A DNA stretch of 64,000 nucleotides from the NCBI GenBank assembly GCA_030248215.1, contig JASANG010000330.1, positions 87,501 through 151,500 of the forward strand. The letters run 5' to 3'. Under the pieces are notes generated by a model. It saw only the letters and a program-made list of their open reading frames with translations, was not told the origin of the DNA and did not search any database. The position numbers and the translations under genes were made by a program. Source of the stretch: Enoplolaimus lenunculus (Eukaryota; Nematoda; Enoplea; Enoplida; Thoracostomopsidae). Shown here one piece after another: positions 58,201 through 64,000 of this stretch (the first letter of the stretch is position 1; the number at the start of each line of letters is the position of its first letter).

Positions 58201-60350
58201 TATCACGTGATGTCGTAGCATGTCTAAATATGACACAAAATGTGTATATACATTTTAGAGATCTTTCGGGGCCGGGCGCCGGGAACATACGGTCCATGGA
58301 CGACAGGATACAATCGGAATACTGATTCCGATTAGAATTCCGATTCAAAACGAATTACGATTCTTATCCCGATTGTACAATCAATCGGAATTTTGAATAT
58401 AAACTTATATATTACTTGTTGTGATTCGTTGCATAAAAATTGAAATTTGTTGCCAGTTGCCCATATAAATTATTCGTACACATCCACAAAATTTTCAGTT
58501 TCGATTCCGATTACAGTTCCGCTATAAATTTTCCTGCTGTTCCGATTCCGATTCCACTAAATCCTAGCCAGAGATGGGCGGCCTCAGTTATAAACGGGAC
58601 TTGACTATCAAGAACGACCATGAAAAGTCTTGGTCTCGATCAATTCTTGGTCATCACTGAAAAAGTAATAATATTTTCAAAATATTCGATTACGATTGCA
58701 CAATCAAGCGAATTCGATATTTTGACATTTTAGGTTTACGACAACACGTGTGACATGCTGCATAGAAATTCTGCATCATCTGTCTATTAAATAGTTTTCG
58801 ATGACTTAGTTCATCAATAATTGATTCTAGTTTAGGTTTACAAAACAAAAAAATTACTGCCAATTTGTTCACTTGGCGTTTTTGAGAATTGTTGTCAGCC
58901 AACACACACCCAAAATCAATATTATAGGTTACGTATTCATTACTCAAAAATGAAGCCAGTTCATCTAACTTTTTCGTTTTTCAGTTTGCTTTGACGTAGG
59001 GGACATACGATAGTTCTATTAAGAAACATGTCCGGAAATCTTATTCCAGGTGTTTAGTCCTGGGATATTTGTAATACCCATACCCGGAATGGTTTGTTGT
59101 GAAAACCCGCAATTTCTTGAAGCGAAAACTCGGCCTAGCACCCGGAATTTTTCGGAGAAAATACCCAGAATAACCCGAACACCGGACCCGCATGCAACTC
59201 TAGCATCGCATCATATATTAAAATTGAAAGAATCAACATCGGCATGGATAAAAACGATACCGTGAGCAGCCGAACAGACTTGTCTACGATGGTATAATGT
59301 TGTAACATACCACTAGGTTTTGACAAAACAATATATATGTATGTGTACTTAATACTGCATTTCCGCACATTGCTCAACTTGATGCCGCACCTTGCTTTGA
59401 AATCTTGTGAAAACAAATCCATTGTGTTCATCTGCGCCTGAGCGCCGTTCATCTTTGAACATTCTTCGTTTATAATCAACTCATTTTCAATTTGCGAAAA
59501 ATCAATCACTTTTTCAGATGCCTTACCCATATTTTCTTTGTCCTGAATAAATATCGAACCCAATACGTATATTCAAATTTTAACGAATAACTACCTACAT
59601 GCCAGGGTGCAACCGGAATTTCGGTTCTGCTAAATTTTTACCGGACTTAAAAATTCCGGCATTAAATTTTGTTGGGTGTTAATTAAGATATTTTACTAAA
59701 AAAACGACGATAAAAATTATGTAGATTTTATTCACATAGTATGTATATATAAACCTTGACAATCGCCGAAAATAAACCATCGAATGCAGATTGCTCTTTC
59801 GTGGATATGAAAATCTAAAATACACCAGATAAAGTAAATACCTATCTCTTGCTAGGGTTATTCTACCAATAATATTGCAAAACAAAGAAAACTGAAATGA
59901 ATTTTTCGGTGACATGTTTTTCATTTTTCGGTTCCGGTCATTTTTCAAATTCCGGTTCCAATAAAGTATAATTCCAGTTGCACCATGCTATATGCGTTAA
60001 AAAATCCAGACCCACACTACGGCACTCTAGCCCTCGTCCTATTATTTAGTGCATACCGATTCGCTAACGTCGCATGATTCGGTCAGACGAGACCGTTTGG
60101 CCTGTGGTTCGTTGTGACTTTCATTTTCTGAAATGTGTTAAAAAGACAGATATACGAAGGTTGCCTCTTTGTAAAGAAGTTTTACGCATACAAATATCAC
60201 TGTACGATTAGCTCAATTATAAAACTAAAAAGTAATAAGGCAAAACCGTAAAGTAAAATCCGAGTTTTTAACCTGCAACCTACCAATCAGATCTAATGCA
60301 TCTAATTCGTCTGCAAATGCCAATTCAAACTGGTCAATATCAACATCCAT
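34234..60350 (-). CDS. CHTF18: CHTF18, large subunit of the alternative RFC clamp loader; 26 coding exons, complete
   Basis: CHTF18 replaces RFC1 in the Ctf18-RFC complex, which loads PCNA during replication and supports sister-chromatid cohesion in the nucleus. Exons, start to stop: 60350-60284, 60127-60057, 59542-59391, 58223-58021, 57675-57568, 57187-57036, 56495-56424, 55594-55460, 53138-53036, 52405-52320, 51907-51810, 51161-51038, 50528-50425, 50182-50089, 49876-49778, 49521-49391, 49116-49009, 48673-48562, 48298-48209, 47183-47103, 40838-40689, 40236-40106, 39332-39248, 35726-35463, 34625-34559, 34352-34234. All junctions are GT-AG and every phase matches; the sum is 3006 nt, 1001 codons plus TAA (from memory, the human protein is about 975). 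An in-frame TGA lies 18 nt before the ATG. Key motifs are CGPPGLGKTTLAH, VVIDEIDG and RRPVICICND. The acceptor of exon 6 (57187 or 57181) is the least certain. Confidence 0.95.
36679..38101. mobile_element. hAT-like non-autonomous element, 1.4 kb, host to nested insertions
   Basis: Begins TAGTGATGGACATCGGATAT and ends GATATACGGTGCCCATCTATA; the 8-mer ATGTTAAC is repeated exactly on both sides. The ends are rich in TATCCGGATATCC. TAGTGATGG is a common hAT terminus. Within it lie a complete family F MITE (36939-37365) and a family B fragment near 37811-37880. It sits in CHTF18 intron 23. Confidence 0.85.
36939..37365. mobile_element. TA-flanked MITE, family F, complete, nested
   Basis: TA on both sides; termini TTGTAGTGACCCGAATAAGA and TCTTATTCGGGTCACTCACTACAG. 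The 427-bp interior matches the other F copies. It was inserted into an older hAT-like element. Confidence 0.8.
38367..38716. mobile_element. Inverted-repeat MITE with GAGACC-rich ends
   Basis: CAGGGATGGGCGGTCTCGG at the left and CTCCCACCCCTG at the right. Flanks CTGTTTAT and CTATTTGC match weakly (5 of 8). GTCTCGGT motifs face each other at the two ends. Related but decayed sequence occurs near 47.81-47.91 and 58.57-58.66 kb. Confidence 0.6.
39653..39995. mobile_element. hAT-like CCGG-rich MITE inserted in a family K MITE
   Basis: CATGGATCGGTTGGACATCC at the left, CTGGTCGATCCCTG at the right, exact 8-bp duplication ACTTCAAC. The surrounding TTGCAGCTGCAAGTTG and GCAACTTGCAACTGCAA are halves of a family K element, so this one is the younger. 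It lies in CHTF18 intron 22. Confidence 0.88.
40237..40688. other. CHTF18 intron 21, no repeat recognised
   Basis: A 452-bp intron without recognisable transposon sequence, unlike its neighbours. Confidence 0.5.
41883..44714 (+). pseudogene. Decayed transposon-derived gene: PWWP-like start plus transposase-like core, antisense inside CHTF18 intron 20
   Basis: The first frame (41883-42485) opens MDVYIDDLVWIKWNKRYWPA, a PWWP-like chromatin-reading fold. An acidic DKDETWKPDPNES stretch follows in another frame. After an inserted MITE come CKFHCNMSFPKASRQLLFDA (from about 43335), VEDHINKFPKVESHY and MYRLFKEYCKERSIEP (43644-43830), CSGQNRNQYKHAA and FLESGHTYMEC (44059-44190), and a C-terminal part ending in a long Asp/Glu run. 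This order, including the GQNRN and GHTYMEC motifs, matches a large family of uncharacterised transposon-like invertebrate proteins, in which I believe a DUF7869-type domain is annotated. At least five changes of frame and several stops mean it is dead. Terminal repeats were not found. Confidence 0.75.
42714..43098. mobile_element. hAT-like CCGG-rich MITE, family C, exact duplication, inside the decayed gene
   Basis: CAGGGTGCAACCGGAATTCC at the left, GTAATTCCGGTTGCACCCTG at the right; TTGACGAT is repeated exactly on both sides. 385 bp, closely resembling the 59.6 kb copy in length and interior. It inserted after the host element and so dates that element as older. Confidence 0.93.
45187..46762 (+). 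mobile_element. Satellite-bearing element D, copy 3, largest
   Basis: From TACCAGTCGTAGTGGGACTA with TTTATTGAGCGAAGC to GCTTCGCTCAATAAA, giving a perfect 15-bp inverted repeat between those inner end motifs. It contains about nine tandem units with ATGCAAATTAG and ATTATCGGTTTTGG, some in alternating long and short forms, then the conserved tail. It lies in CHTF18 intron 20 and appears embedded in further degraded repeat (TTCAGTGGGTTTTT on the left, AAGTGGGTGAAACCCCC on the right). Confidence 0.75.
47200..47333. mobile_element. Family K MITE, right half
   Basis: TGTGAATAACCATGCCAGTT through GCCGCTTTCTCATTGGC to AAACTTGCACGTGCGAATA parallels positions 115-245 of the window. It lies just upstream (in gene direction) of the acceptor of CHTF18 exon 20. 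Confidence 0.6.
48209..53138 (-). other. CHTF18: CHTF18 exons 9-19: AAA+ ATPase and clamp-loader collar
   Basis: Exon 9 has LLTWLKLWDQCVFG. Exon 11 has the Walker A loop GPPGLGKTT. Exon 12 begins by completing Ser of the INASDDRS motif and has Walker B VVIDEIDG. Exon 13 has RRPVICICND, exon 14 RELRKISLVIQFPPT, exon 15 LCEKSLNDIRSCLNTLQ, exon 16 DLFSVWKEIFLLP, exon 18 YQSAVSCGDHNRIMDGVYEN and exon 19 CIAVDWLVFDD. The order and spacing are those of the family. The loop between the VSVNYLVSV and RRPV segments is much shorter than in human (no Gly/Arg-rich insert). Confidence 0.93.
50594..50945. mobile_element. CCGG-type MITE in CHTF18 intron 12, ends partly decayed
   Basis: Starts CAGGGTGCAATCGAATATTA and has TACCGGATA motifs at both ends. 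The right terminus near 50945 (CAGGTCGCATTATG) is degraded and no target duplication can be read. Confidence 0.5.
53240..53601. mobile_element. hAT-like MITE with GATTCGG-rich ends
   Basis: CAGGGTGGCAACAAGAGTCGG at the left, TTGGTGCCACCCTG at the right. Flanks CTAACCAC and CAAACCAC differ at one of eight. The interior has GGATTCGG motifs and an AT-rich centre. Related remnants occur at 60.41-60.66 and 62.66-62.95 kb. CHTF18 intron 8. Confidence 0.82.
53997..54211. mobile_element. CCGG-type MITE, family C, shortened
   Basis: CAGTGTGCCACCGGAATTCC at the left and CATTCCGGTTGCACCCTG at the right. The interior keeps AAACCTTGATAATCGC, as in the other C copies, but is about 170 bp shorter. No clear duplication. 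Confidence 0.7.
54480..54624. mobile_element. Family J MITE remnant
   Basis: AAGTAATTACTTAAGTATAA repeats and the end ATGATTTCAGAAACCCAG match the family J element at 8.04-8.40 kb. Confidence 0.55.
54780..55395 (-). mobile_element. Satellite-bearing element D, copy 4, inverted and decayed
   Basis: Read on the minus strand it has the element D tail (AACCCCAATGTTGAG, TTAGCTACAGGC complement) and about four diverged units with GGTTTATAAACAATTTATTC-like sequence. Divergence is clearly greater than among the three direct copies. Confidence 0.6.
56005..56386. mobile_element. CCGG-type MITE with GGATATCC ends
   Basis: CAGAGTGCGGCCGGATATCC at the left, ATATCCGGTCGTACTCTG at the right, a near-perfect 18-20 bp inverted repeat. 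Flanks GGGTATAG and AGGCATAA match at 5 of 8 positions. It lies in CHTF18 intron 7. Confidence 0.75.
58306..58565. mobile_element. CGATTCCGATT-rich MITE remnant
   Basis: CAGGATACAATCGGAATACT and alternating TTCCGATTCCGATT blocks; the same blocks form the element at 63392-63770. The right end (TCCACTAAATCCTAG) is poorly defined. Confidence 0.5.
59603..59987. mobile_element. hAT-like CCGG-rich MITE, family C
   Basis: CAGGGTGCAACCGGAATTTC at the left, AATTCCAGTTGCACCATG at the right. Flanks CTACATGC and CTATATGC differ at one of eight positions. 385 bp, the same length as the 42.7 kb copy. It lies in CHTF18 intron 2. Confidence 0.88.
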
Positions 60351-60408
60351 TGCATAAATTGGCGTTCAGCTGCATAGAAAGCGAAATATAAAATAATTTG
60401 ATTTCCAA

Positions 60409-60655
60409 CATGGTGGAAACAAGTTTGGATTCGGATTCGGTAAAAATTCGCGGTTCGGTTTCGGATGTGAAAAAGCCAAATTCAAAACCCGAATCCAACA
60501 ATGTTCAGCAATATGTTTTCATTCTTGAACAATACAAATTTTAAATTTAAATAACTTGTTACATAAATCAATATTATTGTTTCAAGTCACAAATCTCAGA
60601 ACAAAGGACGTCCAGTGTCCGATAAAATCGTACGTTAACATTCAGTGCCACCCTG
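60409..60655. mobile_element. MITE immediately upstream of the CHTF18 start
   Basis: CATGGTGGAAACAAGTTTGG with GGATTCGG motifs at the left, CATTCAGTGCCACCCTG at the right, as in the 53.24 kb element. Flanks ATTTCCAA and ATTACAAG match at 5 of 8. Its inner end is 59 bp from the CHTF18 ATG, so it lies in the 5' UTR or core promoter region. Confidence 0.7.
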
Positions 60656-60710
60656 ATTACAAGACAGAAAGGTACTACTGAAACGATCCATTGACGTATT
60701 CATCTGGTGT

Positions 60711-61326
60711 ATGTAAGCATGTGAGACATGCTTGTCCGTTATGTGCACATGCAATATAGTGCAGTGCACTGTATGTATGCTGGTGGCAGCATATGGTCGA
60801 CAAATATAGTCGACGAAAATGGTAGTTGGACAGGCGGGCTACGTGGCGCAGTGGTAGAGTGCTCGCTTAAGGATCCGTAGGCTGAGAGTTCGATCCCCGC
60901 TCTAGCCCGCTTTTCCAGCTGCTTAGTTGAAAGGTCTGAAGTCCCGGTTCCTACCTTGACTGACATGGGGGCTACTCCGTGGACGCAATGGCAAATTGCC
61001 GCGCTATGAACACGGTATCCAGTCGAAAATAGGATGGACGGTCAAGGGACGACCTTGTTGAAAATAAGGGCATGTAAGCATGTGAGACATGCTTGTCCGT
61101 TATGTGCACATGCAATATAGTGCAGTGCACTGTATGTATGCTGGTGGCAGCATATGGTCGACAAATATAGTCGACGAAAATGGTAGTTGGACAGGCGGGC
61201 TACGTGGCGCAGTGGTAGAGTGCTCGCTTAAGGATCCGTAGGCTGAGAGTTCGATCCCCGCTCTAGCCCGCTTTTCCAGCTGCTTAGTTGAAAGGTCTGA
61301 AGTCCCGGTTCCTACCTTGACTGACA
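60711..61326 (+). repeat. 361-bp tandem repeat, 1.7 units, with tRNA-like Pol III boxes
   Basis: 60711-60965 and 61072-61326 are 255-bp copies that I read as identical, separated by a 106-bp stretch, so the full unit is 361 bp. Each copy holds a 73-nt tRNA-like block (60836-60908 and 61197-61269) with box A TGGCGCAGTGG and box B-like AGTTCGATCCC. The block is enclosed by GCGGGCTA and TAGCCCGC and followed by TTTT, a Pol III stop. The T and anticodon stems do not pair well, so a functional tRNA is doubtful. Upstream are small palindromes (GCATGTGAGACATGC, GTCGACAAATATAGTCGAC). Confidence 0.7.
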
Positions 61327-61382
61327 GTGTATAAGGTCATGCGCTGTTCTATTGTAAAGCGCAAACTGTAATCTATAGCACC

Positions 61383-61605
61383 CAGGGTGCAACCGGAATT
61401 ATAAAATACCGGAACCGGAAAGTTAACAAGACAATTTTAGAAAAACAAGTTAGAATGTAAATTTTTCTTAAATTTCCAAATGAGAAAAATTTTCAATACC
61501 GAAAATACCGGAAAATTCCGGTAAAAACACCACACTTTTTACCGGAACCGGATAGTGATAAACACCGGATTTCCCTACCGAAACCGGAATTCTGGTTGCA
61601 CCCTG
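61383..61605. mobile_element. CCGG-rich MITE, short family C variant
   Basis: CAGGGTGCAACCGGAATTAT at the left, GGAATTCTGGTTGCACCCTG at the right; ACCGGAACCGG motifs at both ends. At 223 bp it is shorter than the 385-bp type. No clear target duplication. Confidence 0.75.
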
Positions 61606-62436
61606 CCACACAGGTATATTAAATATACATAATCTAAATCTATGTCCCAAGTTCGCTACAGCAAATAACCGCGAAGGGATCGAGCATCACTAGCTTTGTA
61701 ATTATCGTTTATTAAACATGTCATAAGTTTGATTCTACAAGCTAGTTTACTTAATATTTACGTTTATAACTTTATGTAACATTTCTGACATACATTTAGA
61801 AATTGTGAAAGTTGAAGTAGTTCTCACGTACTGGTGGTACGTCGTGCAATAGAAGCAACTCGTATTGTGGTCGTTCAAAGTTTATCTTCATTTGACAGGC
61901 AATTTCAGCACCTCGATTTCTCAACATTTGGAAAATTATTTTGTACATCCTTTTATATAACCCTGCCGAACAACACAATCAGTACTTCCCAAAAATCGCG
62001 TAGCGGTACAACCAGCGTTAGAGTAAGAATAGTCGGCCGCCCCAAACAGGTCTGAGAGGGCTTCCCAACGGAATGTTTCACAGCTTGTATAACTTCGTGG
62101 TCCGCGAAAAATTTTTGTTGGCTTGTTATCAATTGAATCACATCGTGTTTTTTGGTTGGTGGGAGGCCCCTTTTGGTTAAAAGCCCGGGGGCCCGGGCCC
62201 CCCTGGCCCTCCCTTCTAATCCGGCACTGTACTGGTCGATAAAGTTAGCGGGGGCTCCCGTATATTTTGACAAATGTTAGAGAAAATCCACTTTTGGTAA
62301 GTTACTTAGCTAGTTGTAAATGTAATTAAGGATTTGCATGTAATGTATGTATTGTCAGTATGTGCTAGGAAGTTTTTGTTAAGCCAAAAGATCGCCATAC
62401 ACGAGCACATCTACTGGAATATAAAGTTGCTGTAAT
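61606..62436. other. No gene supported; GC-rich repeat end near 62.16-62.24 kb
   Basis: At 62160-62235 is a GC-rich block ending GGCCCTCCCTTCTAATCCGG and CACTG, which looks like a transposon terminus. On the minus strand, 61796-61960, one frame reads a protein-like run (RNRGAEIACQMKINFERPQY, then ELLLLHDVPPV) that ends in a stop. No acceptor or homologue could be established. Confidence 0.35.
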
Positions 62437-62520
62437 GACCACATGGTGTAGTGGTAGCATGCGTAGTTGAGTGCTGCAAGTAGGCCGAGGATTGATTTCA
62501 TATGTGATTAACTTTTGGCA
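62437..62520 (+). repeat. Degraded tRNA-like sequence
   Basis: CATGGTGTAGTGGTAGCATG resembles a tRNA D arm/box A. The box B region (GAGGATTGATTTC) is degenerate and stems do not pair. Confidence 0.25.
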
Positions 62521-62656
62521 AAAAACTTCGAACAGAGGTCGCGCAGTCCGTGTTGTTCTATCGTGGAAGTCGCACTGCCAACAGCAAGTCTATGGATCTG
62601 GGGAATTGGATTCGCGGTTTACGACGACCGTTAGTAAATAGAGTAGAGAAATGTCG

Positions 62657-63215
62657 CAGGGTGCCGAATCGACGATTTGACCGTATCCGAATCCATTGCT
62701 AATTTGCCGAATCCGAACCGAATCTTGCATGTTGCAAATTTCAATTATATCTATAATGTTTCAGAATATCAACGCAATGCCAGCTGCATAACTTTTAAAC
62801 GTTAATATATTTCGTGCCCGACCTGAAAAAATTTTTTTCATTAATATAAACATGATATTTAAAATTTTTTATTGTTTAAAACTGAAAAACATTGCCGAAC
62901 ACTGATGGATTCGGCTTTTGGATTCGGCTTTTTCACAGCCGAATCCGAATTCGAACCATAAGTTTAGGTATTCAATTTATCTGTTGTATTTTAGATTTTC
63001 ATAATCCATGAAAGCGAAATCTACCTTCGATGGTTTATTTTCGGGGATTGTCAAGGTTTGCATACTATACTAATGAAATTATTTAATTTTTATCGTCATT
63101 TTAAAAATATCTTAATTTCCACCGACCAAATTTTTATACCGCAATTTTTAATTTCGGTAAAAATTTACCAGAACCGGAACTGGTACCGGAAGGTGAAAAC
63201 GTTAAATTTTTGTGT
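62657..63215. mobile_element. Overlapping MITE remnants
   Basis: From 62657 a GATTCGG-type element (CAGGGTGCCGAATCGACG) runs to about 62.95 kb and passes into inverted family C interior (TCGGGGATTGTCAAGGTTTG). It ends near GGAACTGGTACCGGAAGG. One element was probably inserted into the other, with ends lost. Confidence 0.45.
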
Positions 63216-63391
63216 GTCGTTCGTTAGATATATGGGCGGTGGTACGACCGGATTTCTTCCACGTATGGTAAAACGTTATTTGTCTGCGGCAGTAGTTGTG
63301 TAATGAGATGAGTTAGGTTTTACTTTTTAATAATGTGTGTATGCAGTGTGCGACGGAATTTGGTAATGCTGGAGCCATGTAAGTCTTTCAC

Positions 63392-63770
63392 AAGGGTGCA
63401 ATCGGAATTCCGATTCCGATTAGAATTCCGATTCAAAACGAGTTCCGATTCCTATTCCGATTGCACAATCAATCGTAACCGGAATGTTGTATAAAAATTC
63501 TGCATCATTTATTTGTTAAATTGTTTTCGATGACTTAACTTACCAATAATTGATTGTGGTTTAGATTTACAGAGCCAAAAAGATTGTGATTTTGTTCATG
63601 CGACGTTTTTGAGAATCGTTGCCAGCCAACAGAAATTCTAAATCAATATTATTCCTGTTAACACAAATTATCCGTATAGTTACAAATTTTGTAGTTACGA
63701 TTCCGATTCCGGTATAAATTTGCTGTTCCGATTCTGATTCCGGTATAATCCAGTTCCGCTTTGCACCATG
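63392..63770. mobile_element. MITE with CGATTCCGATT-rich ends
   Basis: AAGGGTGCAATCGGAATTCC at the left, CCAGTTCCGCTTTGCACCATG at the right. Flanks TCTTTCAC and ACTTCCAC match at 6 of 8. No coding content. Confidence 0.7.
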
Positions 63771-63904
63771 ACTTCCACCAGATTTCGATGTTAAGCAGAG
63801 AGTATATACAAATTTTACCGCACTCCCTCGATTTGGGGATTTCAAAAAGATACCTAAATTGACAAGATATACGTGTATACTTCGACAATTGAACTTTTGC
63901 ACGA

Positions 63905-64000
63905 TTTCCGGCCGGAACAGGAATTCCGATTGAACCCTGTTAATTAGTATAGTATATAGGTATATATAAACTTTGACAATCGCCGAAAATAAACCATCGA
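63905..64000. mobile_element. Family C-type MITE fragment cut by the window edge
   Basis: GGAATTCCGATTGAACCCTG is an outward-facing terminus. From 63.94 kb the sequence matches the family C interior (AACTTTGACAATCGCCGAAA), so two elements may abut here. Confidence 0.4.

Larger units (their letters stand above)
55460..60350 (-). other. CHTF18: CHTF18 exons 1-8: acidic N-terminus to the start of the AAA+ domain
   Basis: Exon 1 encodes MDVDIDQFELAFADELDAL, an acidic start like that of human CHTF18. Exon 2 has a basic QAKRSRL. Exon 4 has YKRTLSTASNLDFYDSS and ISPPQSP, matching the conserved KRLNF...PPPSP block. Exon 6 carries the short folded segment FVAISFPNSTRQVYFELK. Exon 8 ends ESNLWVEKYRPRKYIDLLSNE, the RFC-box-type WVEKYRP start of the ATPase. 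Several linkers are low in complexity and probably disordered. Confidence 0.88.

Noticed and set aside
60836-60908. Functional tRNA gene
   Set aside because: Length and boxes A/B fit, but T and anticodon stems do not pair in any register I tried. Kept as tRNA-like.
1-64000. Retrovirus-like, LTR, Polinton or LINE elements
   Set aside because: No reverse transcriptase, integrase, polymerase B or capsid motif was seen in any frame, and no long direct terminal repeats were recognised by eye.

Overview
This 64 kb window is nuclear DNA of an invertebrate animal. The DNA is AT-rich, the genes are spliced with GT-AG introns, and there are no operons or bacterial-type genes. Two host genes are recognisable, both on the minus strand. 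The rest is mostly short non-autonomous DNA transposons (MITEs), minisatellites and microsatellites. I cannot fix the phylum. CHTF18 is intron-rich and of vertebrate-like length, which argues for a slowly evolving intron structure but not for a particular clade.

Layout. At 1-2.2 kb is the downstream intron of an anoctamin gene, carrying MITEs. At 2.2-4.6 kb is a single 2.3 kb exon encoding the N-terminal cytosolic domain and roughly the first five membrane helices of the anoctamin (TMEM16). The rest of that gene lies off the left edge. At 4.7-34.2 kb no host gene is seen. This stretch holds many MITE copies, a tetranucleotide array (9.9-10.4 kb), a 36-bp minisatellite (17.1-17.4 kb), a (CAA)n array (26.9-28.1 kb), an (AT)n tract (31.7 kb) and satellite-bearing elements. 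At 34.2-60.35 kb is a complete CHTF18 gene, the large subunit of the alternative replication factor C clamp loader. I resolved it into 26 coding exons whose phases all match and which sum to 3006 nt (1001 codons plus stop). Its largest intron (6.3 kb, intron 20) holds a decayed transposon-derived gene on the opposite strand, with a PWWP-like start and a transposase-like core, itself interrupted by a MITE, plus a satellite element. At 60.4-64 kb are a MITE just upstream of the CHTF18 start codon, a 361-bp tandem repeat with tRNA-like Pol III boxes, and more MITE remnants.

The dominant biology is transposon ecology. At least seven MITE families carry terminal inverted repeats and 8-bp target duplications, several exact (TAACAACC, ACCAGAAC, AGCGTCGA, AACTTCCA, TTGACGAT, ACTTCAAC, ATGTTAAC), which is the hAT pattern. 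Another family ends at TA. Two families with different termini share an internal array of the hexamer TTAGGC, the sequence of nematode telomeres. Here the array sits inside transposons and is not a chromosome end. Several elements are nested, which gives relative ages.
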